From: Rhizophagus clarus
Lineage: Eukaryota; Glomeromycota; Glomeromycetes; Glomerales; Glomeraceae
Direction of reading: 5' to 3'
Assembly: GCA_015698045.1 (NCBI GenBank)
Contig: BLAL01000356.1
Coordinates: 1,860,001-1,924,000 of the forward strand
Length of the DNA stretch: 64,000 nucleotides
The notes beneath the pieces are model-generated. The model saw only the letters and a list, made by a program, of their open reading frames with translations. It was not told the origin of the DNA and ran no database searches. This document shows positions 22,243 through 35,357 of the stretch, piece by piece; position 1 is the stretch's first letter; every line of letters begins with the position of its first letter. Both the position numbers and the translations under genes were made by a program.

Positions 22243-22510
22243 AAAGAACGATGATTGATGTTAACTTGTTAACCAAACAAAAAAAATGACATAATATTAT
22301 TTCATTATATTCATCGTAATGCAGCAATATTAAACCGCTATTTGTTTTTATTGAGAAATACCCATGTACAGAAAACAAGAAAAAGTATATCAAAAGAGGC
22401 AAGAAATAGGATAATCTTCCAATATTATCTAAATTATCCAAAGAAATAGCTAGCTAACGTTAGGAATAAATTTAACTTTAAATAACGGATGAATCATTTT
22501 AAAAGATAAT
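22243..22510. other. End of unit A, small frames only
   Basis: A plus-strand reading starting ATGATTGATGTTAAC is open for 65 codons in unit B but shifted in A, C and D by one extra A in an A-run. A 69-codon minus frame overlaps it. Neither is recognised. Confidence 0.35.
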
Positions 22511-23934
22511 TAGCGTAAAGAAGATTTTGAAGTGATTAGATCATTTCTAAATTAATCGACTTTTTCACTCAATTTGAATTTTCAGTTGTACTAATCTTCA
22601 AGACTGAATATAAAATCGTCTGAATTAGGAAATGCGCAATGTGAACTTGAGAAATGTGTTTTATAATAATGCTTAAAGCGTAAAATATTTATGCCTAATG
22701 ATTGATGCATATGCTTATGCTTAGGCTTCTTTTGACATCAAAAGAGTAAAATTGCGATTTAGGCCTTCCTGTGCTACTTTTATTGCGTGTTTAGTTGAGC
22801 TATCAAATAATAGGTTTTTCGAATTTTTTAATTTTTTTCAATTTTGTTGATCCTATCGTAAAATTATAAACATTGTTAAAAGTAAAATATCAAATATGCC
22901 AATTAAAAATTGAAATTATTAATAAAACAAGTTTTACAAAAAAAAACAACTGGAACTATCAAAAACATACATTTTATTAAAATAGGTCTTTTCAGAGAAA
23001 AAAAAAATAAACATTAAAATTATTTTCTTATTAATCGAAGATCATTAAAGCATTAAATCATTTTTTTTTTAAAATGTAACGACTAAAAGAATCATTTTTT
23101 TTAAAAATGTAAAGATTAAAAAAATCATTTTTTTTAAAAATGTAAAGATTAAAAAAATCATTTTTTTTAAAAATGTAACGATTAAAAATTGGGTTTTTTA
23201 AAAATGTAACTATGGCAATTTGGGTACAATTAGTGAGCTTTCATTTAAGCGTATAATGCATTTTTAGGCGTTTAATTAAAAAAAAATTGCCTTTTTTTAG
23301 GCGTTTAATTAAAAAAAATCGCCTTTTTTTAGGAGTTTAATTAAAAAAAGAAACAGAAATAGCGCTTTTTCTAATTGCTTAATTAAAAAAAAATACGTTT
23401 TTTTTAAGCGTTCATAATTAAAAAAATATGCTTTTTTCTCAAGCGTTTAGTTTAAAAAAAAACGCTTTTTTTTCTAAGCGTTTGATTTAAAAAAAAACGC
23501 TAAATAGTTTTTTTTAAAACATTTAAAATTTTTTTTAAAAAAAATTGCTAAAATTTTTAAAGCGTTTAATTTTTTTTTTTAAAAAAAAACTGCTTTCTTT
23601 TAAGCGTTAGGCGTTTATTAAAAAAATGCTTTCTTTTAAGCGTTAAGTGTTTAAATTAAAAATAATGCTTTTTTTAAGCGTTTTATTAAAAAAACGCTTT
23701 TTTTTAAGCATTTAATTTAAAAAAAAATATTAAATTATTTTTTTAAAATGTTTAAAAAAAACGCTAAAAAAACCGTTTTTTAAAAGCGTTTAATTTTTTT
23801 TTAAAAAAATGCTAAAATTTTTAAAGCATTTAATTTTCTCTTTTTTTTTGAAAAACGTTTAAATTTTTTTTTTTTTGAAAAAAAACCGCTTTCTTTTAAG
23901 CGTTAGGCGCTTATTAAATAAAATGTTTTTTTAA

Positions 23935-25350
23935 GCGTTAAATTAAAAAAAATGCTTTTTTTAAGCGTTAAATTTAAAAAAATGCTTTTTTTAAGCGTTA
24001 AATTTAAAAAAATGCTTTTTTTAAGCGTTAAATTTAAAAAAATGCTTTTTTTAAGCGTTAAATTAAAAAAAACGCTTTTTTTAAGCGTTAAATTAAAAAA
24101 AACGCTTTTTTTAAGCGTTAAATTAAAAAAAACGCTTTTTTTAAGCGTTAAATTAAAAAAAACGCTTTTTTTAAGCGTTAAATTAAAAAAAACGCTTTTT
24201 TTAAGCGTTAAATTAAAAAAAACGCTTTTTTTAAGCGTTAAATTAAAAAAAACGCTTTTTTTAAGCGTTAAATTAAAAAAAACGCTTTTTTTAAGCGTTA
24301 AATTAAAAAAAACGCTTTTTTTAAGCGTTAAATTAAAAAAAACGCTTTTTTTAAGCGTTAAATTAAAAAAAACGCTTTTTTTAAGCGTTAAATTAAAAAA
24401 AACGCTTTTTTTAAGCGTTAAATTAAAAAAAACGCTTTTTTTAAGCGTTAAATTAAAAAAACGCTTTTTTTAAGCGTTAAATTAAAAAAAACGCTTTTTT
24501 TAAGCGTTAAATTAAAAAAACGCTTTTTTTAAGCGTTAAATTAAAAAAAACGCTTTTTTTAAGCGTTAAATTAAAAAAAACGCTTTTTTTAAGCGTTAAA
24601 TTAAAAAAAACGCTTTTTTAAGCGTTAAATTAAAAAAAACGCTTTTTTTAAGCGTTAAATTAAAAAAAACGCTTTTTTTAAGCGTTAAATTAAAAAAAAC
24701 GCTTTTTTTAAGCGTTAAATTAAAAAAACGCTTTTTTTAAGCGTTAAATTAAAAAAATGCTTTTTTTAAGCGTTTAGTTAAAAAAAATGCTTTTTTTAAG
24801 CGTTTAGTTAAAAAAAATGCTTTTTTTAAGCGTTTAGTTAAAAAAAATGCTTTTTTTAAGCGTTTAGTTAAAAAAAATGCTTTTTTTAAGCGTTTAGTTA
24901 AAAAAAATGCTTTTTTTAAGCGTTTAGTTAAAAAAAATGCTTTTTTTAAGCGTTTAGTTAAAAAAAATGCTTTTTTTAAGCGTTTAGTTAAAAAAAATGC
25001 TTTTTTTAAGCGTTTAGTTAAAAAAAATGCTTTTTTTAAGCGTTTAGTTAAAAAAAATGCTTTTTTTAAGCGTTTAGTTAAAAAAAATGCTTTTTTTAAG
25101 CGTTTAGTTAAAAAAAATGCTTTTTTTAAGCGTTTAGTTAAAAAAAATGCTTTTTTTAAGCGTTTAGTTAAAAAAAATGCTTTTTTTAAGCGTTTAGTTA
25201 AAAAAAATGCTTTTTTTAAGCGTTTAGTTAAAAAAAATGCTTTTTTTAAGCGTTTAGTTAAAAAAAATGCTTTTTTTAAGCGTTTAGTTAAAAAAAATGC
25301 TTTTTTTAAGCGTTTAGTTAAAAAAAATGCTTTTTTTAAGCGTTTAATTT
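23935..25350. repeat. 30-bp palindromic minisatellite, two blocks, about 47 copies (unit B)
   Basis: Block 1 (to about 24760, about 27 copies) has the variant GTTAAATTAA with ACGC. Block 2 (about 20 copies) has GTTTAGTTAA with ATGC. Neither contains the TTAATTAA palindrome of A, C and D. The switch is abrupt. The long plus frame 23952-24473 is a product of the 30-base period. Confidence 0.97.
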
Positions 25351-25660
25351 AAAAAAAAAATGCTAAAAAAAATGCGTTTTTAAAAGCGCTTGATTTTTTT
25401 TTAAAAAAAACGCTAAAATATTTAAGACGTTTAATTTTTTTTTTATTTTTTAAAAAAAAACTGCTTTCTTTTAAGTGTTAAGCGTTTAAATTAAAAAAAA
25501 CGAGTTCTGTTAAAGAACCCTAAAATGTGTTTCTTTTAGGCGTTTAATTTTTCAAAAGTTAGCATTTTTAAAGAGTTTAATTTAAAAAAAAAATGCCAAA
25601 AAAACGTTTTTTAACTTTGGGCCATTTTTTTCAAATTAAACTTAAAAAACGACAAAAAAA

Positions 25661-25826
25661 TGATTTTTTTTAATCGGTTTAATAAAAAAAAAATGGTTTT
25701 TTTTAATCGGTTTAACAAAAAAAAAATGGTTTTTTTTAATCGGTTTAACAAAAAAAAAATGGTTTTTTTTAATCGGTTTAACAAAAAAAAAATGATTTTT
25801 TTTAATCGGTTTAACAAAAAAAAAAG
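25661..25826. repeat. 33-bp minisatellite, about 5 copies (unit B)
   Basis: It has the same monomer as 11278-11415, mostly the TGG variant. Confidence 0.93.
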
Positions 25827-25937
25827 GATTTTTTTTTATTAATCGTTTTTTTATTTAATTGTTTTAAAAAAAATGACTTTTTTTTAATCGTTTTAACAAA
25901 AAAAACCAACTTTTTTTTTATTAATCGCTTTAACATA

Positions 25938-26132
25938 ATGATCACACATAAAACAAATATGCATCAGCATTTGCCATTTCTTTCTCCATTAACACATTTG
26001 GAGCATGCTTCAACAACCCGTTACTCATATCACCAGAATTCTCATTTTTCATTTGCAATTATTCCAGGACCAAAGTACAATTTTCATGGTATTAATTGTT
26101 TTAAAAAAACCAATTTTTTATTGGTCGTCTAA
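25938..26132 (+). other. 64-codon conserved frame (unit B)
   Basis: This is the copy of the island at 11524-11718, with one Y to H change in the central part. Confidence 0.25.
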
Positions 26133-27420
26133 TAAAAAAATGAATTTGGCCATTTTTTTCTGTCATTTAATATGAAAACCATTTTTTCCTAAGTTGTTTA
26201 ATAAAAAAACATTTTTTTTATCAAAACAAATCAAAGAAAAATGCTGAAAATTGTTAACCTTTTTTTTATCAAAATAACATTAAAATGTTAAAAATGGGTT
26301 CAGTTCTTTTTATTAAAACAACGATTTTTTTTATTAATCATTTTAATGGAAAAAACGGTTAATTATTTTAATAAAATGAAAAAAAATGATTGATTTATTA
26401 ATCATTTTAAAATGAAAAACATTGCTTTTATTTGTATAAAAACTATTAAAAAAAATAATAATATTTTCGTTAATAGGTTTAAAAAATCGTTAAAAATTTT
26501 TTTTTTTTTTTTTTTTTTTGATTATCTGGTTTAATAAATAAATTGTTAAATTATTTTTTTTTTAATTATTCAATTAAAAAACAAAAAATAAATTATTAAT
26601 AATCATTAAAAAAAATAAATAAATAAAATTTTTCAATTATTTGATAATAAACCATTAAAATATTTTTTGATTAAGCATTAGTTAGTTTAAAAGACATAAA
26701 AGACAACAATTTTTCTTGGTTATCCGGTTTGAGATTTAATAGGCCATTAAAAAAAAATTAAATTGATTTTTTTATTATCTGGTTTAATAAACAAATGTTA
26801 AAAAAAGATAAATTAATTTTTTTTTTTAATTATTTACTTTGATAATTAAAAAAAATGTTTTTATTAATAATGTAGCAAAAAAATTCCTTCATTGGCATTT
26901 TTTGTAATTTTTTAATAAAAAAAAAACAATCTCCACCTTTTTATTAAGTTATTTTAATAAAAAAAAAGCTAAAAGGTATTTGTTAAAATTATTTTTAACA
27001 AAATAAAATTAATTATTTTTTATCATTTTGATAAAAATAATACTCATTTATTGGATGAGATTTTAAGTAAAAATAATTGTTAAAAAAATGTCAAAATGTT
27101 TTTATCAAAACGATTAATAAAAAAAGTATCAATATCAGATATTGTTTTTTACTAAAAATGACTAGCAAAAAATATTAATATCACTTTTTTACTTAAAAAC
27201 GATTATTAACAAGATATTAATACCGTTGCAGCATGTATGCTTATATATCATAGGTGACAAAGTCCCCTAAAAAAACGCATATTCTAGTTATCATATAATA
27301 TATAATTATTGTTAACATGATACTCTAAAGTATAAAAAAAAAAAATATTAATTATTAAATAAATTTTTATGAATAAAATTCAGAATATTTATATTGACTA
27401 TGTAACGGTATATATGATAC

Positions 27421-27875
27421 CTGTTGATATATATTTTGTTGTTCCATGGCAATAAATAATATTATCATGATAAACATCACGCTGAATTTTAACTAAATAA
27501 AAATAAATTTAAATTTAATAAATAAATAGAATCAATATATATATAAAAAGAAAATGGATTTACATAAAATTACCTTAAAAAATGATTTTATCGCAAAACA
27601 TTTCTCCAAATTTTTCCAATTTGCACGGTACACTTCTGATACCAATTTCTTGAAAGTTGCTAAATTTTTTATTCATAATATTTTATATGTTCCTTAACAA
27701 TGGCCTCTTCAATCCAATCAATACATCCATTCTTATTCTCAGTATCATATTGAATAATAATAATTTGGCAGAAAGTGTTAAAGTTGATAATTTTGAACGG
27801 TCAAAATTGTAAAAAAATTTTACTGAAAATGAAATATTTATTTTCCGATAGTCATACGGTGTTACAAGAAGGAAA
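27421..27875 (-). pseudogene. Protein-kinase pseudogene, N-terminal exons (unit B)
   Basis: It has the same two exons as in unit A (27421-27492 with HDNIIYCHGT; 27574-27875 with WIEEAIVKEHIKYYE and YRANWKNLEK). The catalytic part of the gene is absent from this unit except for the stub at its start (22511-22670). Confidence 0.65.
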
Positions 27876-28067
27876 ATTACTTGATATTTTAGCCAGCAAA
27901 TGAAGCGTTAAAGTTTAAAGAAAATAGAACCATAATCTATATTGTAATCCCATGTAGATTAAATTATAGTTAGGCATGAATTTGTTATCATGAATTAATT
28001 AACACAAACACAACTATAACATACATTTCGTAAAAAAAAAATAATACTGTTAACTGATTTTATCATT

Positions 28068-31000
28068 TCAATAAATCAACAAAATAAAAATCACTGGCTT
28101 GATCGGCTCCATCAGTTCCTTCCACTCACGAACCAGCTGCAGTCTAATAAGCCAAATATCTCTCAAGCCAAGCCAAACTGAATCAGCTTTTAATCTAAAG
28201 CCCGAGCCATGAGATCTTTGTATGGCAAGCCGTGCTGGTTAAAAGTGCGTAGTAATATACAGCATATACATGTTGTATTATATAGTGTGTATACGCTGTT
28301 TTTACGGTGGGTTACCCTGTAACCTGTCAATTTCAGGGGTAACCCGCCGTAAAAATAACGTATATGCGCTATAGAATATAGCGTATACACGCTTTATATT
28401 ATAATGGTTATTTAATTTGTTTTTAGGCCTAATTTCAAGTCATTAAAGGATCGTTCTTTACAACAAGTACCTGCTGTTTCGCATATTGGGTACCCATCAT
28501 TTCACATATTGGATACCCGCCATTTCACTTATCGGGTACCCGCTATTTCACATATCAGTTTCCATTTCAACCAATATTGAAAGACTTTCATGTTATTTGA
28601 ACAGAAATTTGCTTCAGTTTTTCCTTATTATTTCTGATGAGCCTGGACACGTATATTTTGATGAGTGGTAAGCAAGCCTTTTTTACAACTGGAAAAGTTC
28701 CTTTTTACTTCCTAGTTTCCTGCATCCAGTGAAACTTGAAAAAAATAACCTTAAAAAAAAAATAACATGAACAGTTAGTAAAGTTCATTAGGATAAAAAA
28801 ATGGGAACAATTTTTTTTTACACACCGTCTTGTCAAGTTCTCATGTATAGAGAAATTGAAAAAAAATCTAAAATTGCGCAAAAAATTGGGATCTGAAGAT
28901 CGCCACCCTTGTAACAGGTACTCGTCATTTAACACAACAGGTACCTGACGTTTCATATAACCGGTACCCGCCATTTTGAACAACGGGTACCCGCTGTTTT
29001 ATATAACTAGTACTCGCCATGTTATACAACTTGTAACACCGTTTCTTATAACGGGTGCCTGCCATAACATATAACGCATACAACGCTATAAATATAACGT
29101 ATATATGCTACTTTTTATAGTGGGTTCTCATGTTCTTATTGGTTATCTGTTTATTTCAGGAGTAACCTGCCGTAAAAAACAATGCATACAAGCTATATAA
29201 TATAACATGTATACGCTATATAATACCACGTACTTTTGACCATAACAGCTTGCCATAATCTTTGCGACTTATTCTTCGGTGTCCACCATGGTTTATGGAT
29301 AAACACTAATTTGCATGATAATGATTTAACGTCATCAACTTTGAAAATATCTTCAAGTAAGTTCCTACTATGGTTTAACTCATCAAATATTTCGTTGACT
29401 TCTTTATATATTTCCTGTACAGTATAAATTATTAAATATTACATCATTTTCTTTGATGTCAAAATAGTAAAAAAAAATCATAAGGGAATGATTGGTTATG
29501 TGCATTTTCAGTCTACTAGCACTTACTATTATATGCTTAAAAAACATTATCACCGATTTTAGTTTTCTAATATGATTCAGTCTTATTGGTATCTCAAATA
29601 TCAGTCCTGGATAAACGACATAAAAACCATTTACCAAATCTTCTACTAATAGTTGACAAAAGACGCCTGCTATTTGTAAATATGGGACTTTGATAAGACT
29701 CACTTGTGCGTCAATTAAATCTCTGCTCAAAAGGCCATTTAAGATGGATTGATTTATCCTGGCTGAGCGACATCGATCTTCAATTGCTTTAGTTGGAGTT
29801 GCTTGTATGGAAAACTTCCACCCACCAAGGTCTATTCCCGTATGACCTAAAAATTGGACGACGCATTTTCTACCTCTCTCATGACTAGTGGACTGGCTCA
29901 AGGGACAAAATGACTCGCCCCTTATGAACAAAAATATTCATTATTCATATTTATACGCTTACAAAGATCAAAAAGATATTATTTATCTATTTACCATTTA
30001 TAATATATTCCAGTTCCATTCTGTAGTCCATTGACAATGTAAGAACATGTTTTTACAATAACATCAATTTCAATGTGAAGCTCACTGCCACAATATAAAA
30101 GGACATTTCCATCTTTTACTTTGTAGAGACTACATGTATAATTAAAAAAGATAAATAAGGACAAACTACAGATAATAAAACGAATATAAGAAAATACTTA
30201 CAAATTACCATAAATTTTACTTATTTTGTAAAACCACGTATTGACAGATATATCTGCATGCTGATTGAGACAATATTTATATGCCCCATTAGCATCGTCT
30301 TCCTTTACCATCTATGTACCGGTAAAAAATAAATTGAAATGTATAAGGTAATATTAAATACATTCATATTTTATACTTACTTTTTCCACTTTTGCAATGA
30401 ACTCATTAATGTTTTCTGTCAATTTGGGAATTTTGAGAATTTCTTTATGATCTTTCATCACATCTTGACATTTAACTTCTGTAAACCATGCTCTTATATG
30501 GGCTGAAAGATCAATAACTCTTGATACGCCATATGTTAAGGTTGCCTTCTCTTCTGCAGTTAGCTTCTTTTTATTTTTTAACATTTCAATATGTTGGGAT
30601 AGGTTTTCGGAAAAAATGTTTTTAACAAGTCTTCCCAAGGACAAATTCCAATTTTGTATATTAGTTGGCAGGGAGAACAAAGAATATTATCTAAGGTAGG
30701 AATTTCTTCGTCATAATCGCTAATTCCAATTAATGAATTATCATCCTCATTGTCACTTAATGAAATAAAATCTGGCGTTGGTGGTGGTCTTTCTCACACT
30801 GTGCCATCGGGAAGGATGTTGGGAAAGATATTTCTAGAATTACTCTTCTCCTAATTACAAAGATTAGAATAAGTGTCTCGCTATGATGATTATTACTAGT
30901 CATTATATACTTATTTTTGAGCGAAGCCAGCTTTCTGGTGGTCTTGTATGCTTGATAGTAAATTTTCAGAAGATAACGATAAATGCAAATAAATAATTTG

Positions 31001-31991
31001 AGGAAAAAAGTGGAATGACAACTAAAATTAAGTTATGTCCCAACCTTATTTGAGGGAGTTGACGGAGTTGACAGAGTTGATTTTTCATTTGGATATGTTT
31101 GCTTACTTCCAATTATTGGTTTATCTTTCTGATTCAAAATAAAACCTAACTTCATCTCGTTCAAGATAGCATTGGCCTTATTTCCCGTTAAAGACTAGTC
31201 AACAGCAAACTTAGCCTACAAACCATGAAATATAAATAGGATTGATATGACTTTTGTACAGTACAATTTGACAATTAATATGATCGACCGCCAGACATAC
31301 CTCAGCTTGTCTCAACGTCGCTTCAGCTACCTCTGATTCGATAGTATTTCAGAACATCCACATACCATCCCCTTGTGCTTGTTACTATAGAAGTAGCGAG
31401 AGAATGATTAATAAAAGAGCCACACCAAATACTAAAGATAAAATAGATAGTAGGGAACTACGAATCAACATAATAACTCTTGGCACTGTAATATAAAAGC
31501 CTTTAGCCTTCACGTAGACTTAAGATGGAGCCCACCAGATATAATAACCCATTCCCAGTCTGACACGTAGCCAGACTGTTTAGGTGGTTGTTTTTGATAT
31601 GATAACCCAACTCCTCTCTATCCTTTGCATCTGAAGATTAAATTTAAATCAAATAGATACTCGCCTTTAATAATCCATCATTGAGAATGAAAATGGCCTT
31701 TTTCCACTTTTTGTCTGTTGTATTATTTGTGACATATGAAATAAACTTTGGTATCGTTAAGTGTTTGATGTGCTTATCGAAAGAGAAGTCAAGTTTGGTT
31801 TTACAGAAATCCAGAATAGAAAGGAGACAGAGAGTATCAGGATCTAAAGCCGTCTCCCAACCTTCAAACTATAATTATAGTTTCACGTTTTTTTTAAAGT
31901 GGTGAAATTCGTAAATAAATGAAATGTTTAAACTTCATACTATCCACTGAATGCTCACCTTTTTCATTTCGAAAGTAGACATTTTAAACAT
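28068..31991 (-). pseudogene. Gene X (unit B)
   Basis: Start ATG at 31991; exons 31959-31991 and 31661-31868 as in A. This is the only unit whose LTYGVSRVIDLSAH exon keeps its frame (open 30354-30680) and whose following donor is GTAAGT. Other lesions are its own: a TAG where A has CAG just before the LTGNKANAIL stretch, and an ATAAGT in place of a GTAAGT donor beside a roughly 40-base insertion near 30880. A TGA (TAA in A, C, D) lies before ERPPPTP. There is no TAG at the end of the last exon, so the frame runs into the MITE. The GESFCPLSQ exon is open (about 29530-29920). Confidence 0.6.
28221..29257. mobile_element. 1037-bp MITE with TSD ATCTTTG (unit B)
   Basis: It has the same insertion site and length as in unit A; TSDs are at 28214-28220 and 29258-29264. 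The inner foldback is better matched here (GGGTTACCC against GGGGTAACCC). Confidence 0.88.
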
Positions 31992-32499
31992 TTTTGACTT
32001 AAGTTGCAGCAGTTACAGCATGAGAAAATATTATTACTATCATGTTTTTTATCACGTTTTTTTTTCATGAGATCATGGTTGCACAGATTGATTAATTGTA
32101 CGATGATTTTCTATGGTAAAACGTTATTTCTCATTTTTCGTTTTTTGATATTGGAACTGTGATTTTGCCAGAATTACATAAAATCGGGTGGCATTATGAT
32201 CACAAATCAAAGATTCTTATGATGTTTTTGATTAATGATTTTAGATAGTTTCGCCTGAATTTTGCTTTACTTATACAAGGCAGACAAAAAGAATAACTAA
32301 CCAGCGTCTCACTCTATTTAGTGGGTCTAGAAATCAAATACACTTTTAAAGAAAATTACGCCAACATGATCTCATCACAAAGATCAATTAACGTGCACTC
32401 CTTAAAATTACAATAGAAAAATTTTCACTATCCTTATATAAAAATTGACAAGGGGTCTGATAATATGTAATTTTATTTGAATATATGCTGGAACCTTTG

Positions 32500-33473
32500 G
32501 GAGAAAAACAACAAGTAAAAACTGCGCGTTTTTTCAGTTGATAGTCTCTCACATGACCAAACTATACTACAATTGTGAACTTGAGTTTATTGCTTGAAGT
32601 GTTGCAGGTAAGACAATATTCCAACTTATCTTGAAAATACAACTTCGCTAATTCAGGATCATAAGGGAGCTGATTCCCATTTTTGCGGTACCATGAGCTA
32701 TGTAATCCATAATTCCCATGTATTTCATCTTAAATAGGACATGGTAAGCTCTACGGACTATTTCCAAATTTCAAGTATAGGAAGTGCTCTAAGACGGATT
32801 TGATAATTAATTCTGGATTGGGTCTGACTTCGAAAGTGATGGGCTTGAAATCAGAGGCTTGAGGTTTTTCTGATATACTTATCACGGCTTCTGATAATTG
32901 CCATGGCTCATTTCCAGTTTCTTTTTTATATCTTTTGTATAATTTGGAACGAATCTTATCTGTCAAAATACTTAGTAACTCACTTAATTTGGTATGCCAA
33001 TCCAGATATTCAGCGGTTAATAATAAATTTGCACCTTTTTATCATCCAAATACCCATTTAAAAATGAAAGTCAATAAAATTTAGATTCTTGAAATAAGAT
33101 TTTACTGAAGATATTATTCCAGTAATATTTGATGAAGGAGATCCTCTGAATACAAGATCATCTTTCTTATGACATACTGTAAGTATGTAATAGATTCTTG
33201 CAATGTTAGGAGCAATATTCTGATCGAATATTGGAAACTTTAAGCGGTAGTTTATTTTAAAAATTTTGCCAAAGTTTTAGGTAGAACTTTACTTTTTCAA
33301 ATAAATAATTATTTCATTCAATCTTCAAACACGCCAATGAATCAGCCGCCTAAAAAATTTAACATTCAATATTTAATGTTTAAATAAATATGCACATATA
33401 TTAAAAACAAATTGCGTGATAACTAATGATAAGTATATTACTTACCAGGTAATTATTATTGACAGGTGACCAT
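32500..33473 (-). pseudogene. Gene Y (unit B)
   Basis: The piece from TDKIRSKLYKRYKKETGNEP through PELIIKSVLEHFLYLKF is open (32751-32966) and in one frame, longer than in the other units. A 10-base deletion (loss of CTGAGATAAA) follows before the C-P-x-C stretch, and the CPIC codons are altered. Confidence 0.5.
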
Positions 33474-35148
33474 CCCTATAAGAAATCTGTATATGGAAAG
33501 GATACATTTTATAAACGTCTGATATACGTTTTTACCAATTTCGTATAATAATTCCATATATTTAATACATAATTCATTTTTGAATGTTTTTTAAAAAATT
33601 GGTGTATATGGAATGTATGCGGAAAAATTAATATATACGGAACGTATACAGAATTTTTGAACTTATTTTTTTTAAATAATGATTTTATCGATTTTATCAT
33701 CATAAGTCATAATACGTGATCACGTGATTTTTGTTATGATACGTTTTTTGTTTATATAAACCCAGCTTTGATCTTCCACCTTGTCTTCCTGTCTTCTTCT
33801 CCCTGATTTTTTATTTCGCTATTTTTTTTTTTTTTTTAAAAAAAAAACTCTTTTTTTCTTTTATTTGTTGCCCCTCTTTTTTATTCTTACTTGCTACTCT
33901 TCTTTTAAAAACTTCTTTCCTTTATTTTTCTAACTTCGTTGCCCTCTTTAAAAAAAAAAAAATTTTTTTGGTTTTATTTTTTTATTCCCATTCATTACCC
34001 TCTTTTCTTTTTTTTTAAAAAAAATTATTTTTGCCCCTTTTTTTACTGAATTATTTCTGGATGTTCTCCTTTGGCAGCATAGGTTAGAGGTTAAAGATGG
34101 ACTAACTGTGACTACTGACACAAAGTTTATCAGGACTGGGAAATAAAAAGCCTTATTTAGTGCAGGTATTTCCTGAGTCTTTAATTTAAAAAGAGAGGTT
34201 CCTATAAGCCGGGTTATGTAAGTTACCTTCTGCATTATTTTTCTAACTTTGTCATCCCCTTAAAAATCTTTTTTTATGTCTTTCCCTAACTTTGTTATTC
34301 CTTTTTTAAAAAAAAAAAAATTTTTATTTTACTTTTTTACTTCCACCTCACTATCCTTTCTTTTTTATTTATTTTTATTTTTTTATTTTATAGATCAGAT
34401 TTTTTTTTGGCTGCTTGGTTCCTTTTTTCTTATTGCGGGTTAATTTTGAAGTACTTTTTTTTGTAAGTCAGGTAGGAACTGGACGTTTGGAGACTAAGAT
34501 GATTGCAGGTACTATATAGGCGGAGCTTATATTTCTTTTTTTTTTGCTTTTAGGTCGTCTGACTCCTGATGACTTGGACGAATCCAGAATTATAGGCACA
34601 ATAGGGAAGCGTTGGTCTAATTGAGTTAAAGAAACGTACTAGTGTCTTTTTTCATTTATTTTGAAGGAATAGGTTATTTCTTTGGACTAAGTGCTCCTGA
34701 AGACTTTTGATTTCTTAAAAAAATCAAATTTCATAACGAAATATCAGTAGAAATAGTATTAATGTTTCTTTTTGTTTTGGTTTGCAATAGTTGGTTTGAT
34801 AGGAATAAACTATTCATAATATATTTGTGTTTTATTTTATTTTTTTATTTTTTGATTTAATAAATAAAATTAAATTTATGTAAATAAAGTCTAGTAATAA
34901 ATTGTAATAAATTGTAATATAAACAGTAAATTTAATAAGCAATAATATAAATTTCATAGTAAAACAGTGATTAAATCATGTAAATTCCGTATGCATTCCA
35001 TGCAAATTCCGTATCCAAATCATATTTATAATGATACAGAATTGTGCAATTTTCCGTATCTTTTCAACAGTCAATTGTGATATGTTATTTCTAAGGAAAA
35101 AAATTGTATAAAAATCTTATTAAAAACGCATCCAGTTTTTTTATAGGG
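33474..35148. mobile_element. 1.68-kb element with CCCTATA ends (unit B)
   Basis: This copy corresponds to 20558-22239, flanked by CAT. It holds ACGTGATCACGT at 33714-33725 and TATATAAA at 33753-33760. Its right half matches unit C more closely than A or D (GACTAAGATGATTGCAGG). Confidence 0.5.
33714..33760 (+). promoter_or_regulatory. ACGTGATCACGT palindrome and TATA box (unit B)
   Basis: This is the same promoter-like arrangement as in unit A; the first CACGTG is changed to TACGTG. Confidence 0.5.
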
Positions 35149-35159
35149 CATAAAGAACG

Positions 35160-35357
35160 ATGATTGATGTTAACTTGTTAACCAAACAAAAAAATGACAT
35201 AATATTATTTCATTATATTCATCGTAATGCAGCAATATTAAACCGCTATTTGTTTTTATTGAGAAATACCCATGTACAGAAAACAAGAAAAAGTATATCA
35301 AAAGAGGCAAGAAATAGGATAATCTTCCAATATTATCTAAATTATCCAAAGAAATAG
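35160..35357 (+). other. 65-codon frame intact only in unit B
   Basis: MIDVNLLTKQKNDIILFHY through KSISKEARNRIIFQYYLN is lysine/arginine-rich and more protein-like than the minus frame. Units A, C and D carry one extra A in the run after AACAAA, which shifts it. It lies just outside the CCCTATA element. It may be an exon fragment; family unknown. Confidence 0.3.

Larger units (their letters stand above)
8521..22510 (+). repeat. Tandem macrosatellite unit A (13,990 bp)
   Basis: This is the first of at least four head-to-tail units. Homology to the later units begins at TAGCGTAAAGAAGATTTTGA (8521) and runs without rearrangement to 22510, where the same sequence restarts as unit B. Unit A is the only one flanked on the left by the rest of the kinase gene, so it marks the original junction. 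It differs from the others by a 1529-bp transposon at 14956-16484 and by its own minisatellite lengths. Confidence 0.97.
22671..27287 (+). mobile_element. 4.6-kb AT-rich element (unit B)
   Basis: It corresponds to 8680-12869. The terminal hairpin is changed here (GGTGACAAAGTCCCC), weakening the stem; the end is ATTCTAG. Extra degenerate repeats precede the array (about 23640-23935). Confidence 0.55.

Noticed and set aside
23952-24473. 173-codon frame of repeating MLFLSVKLKKT
   Set aside because: It is the direct product of a 30-base period free of stops in this frame. The base sequence is a palindromic minisatellite, not a gene.
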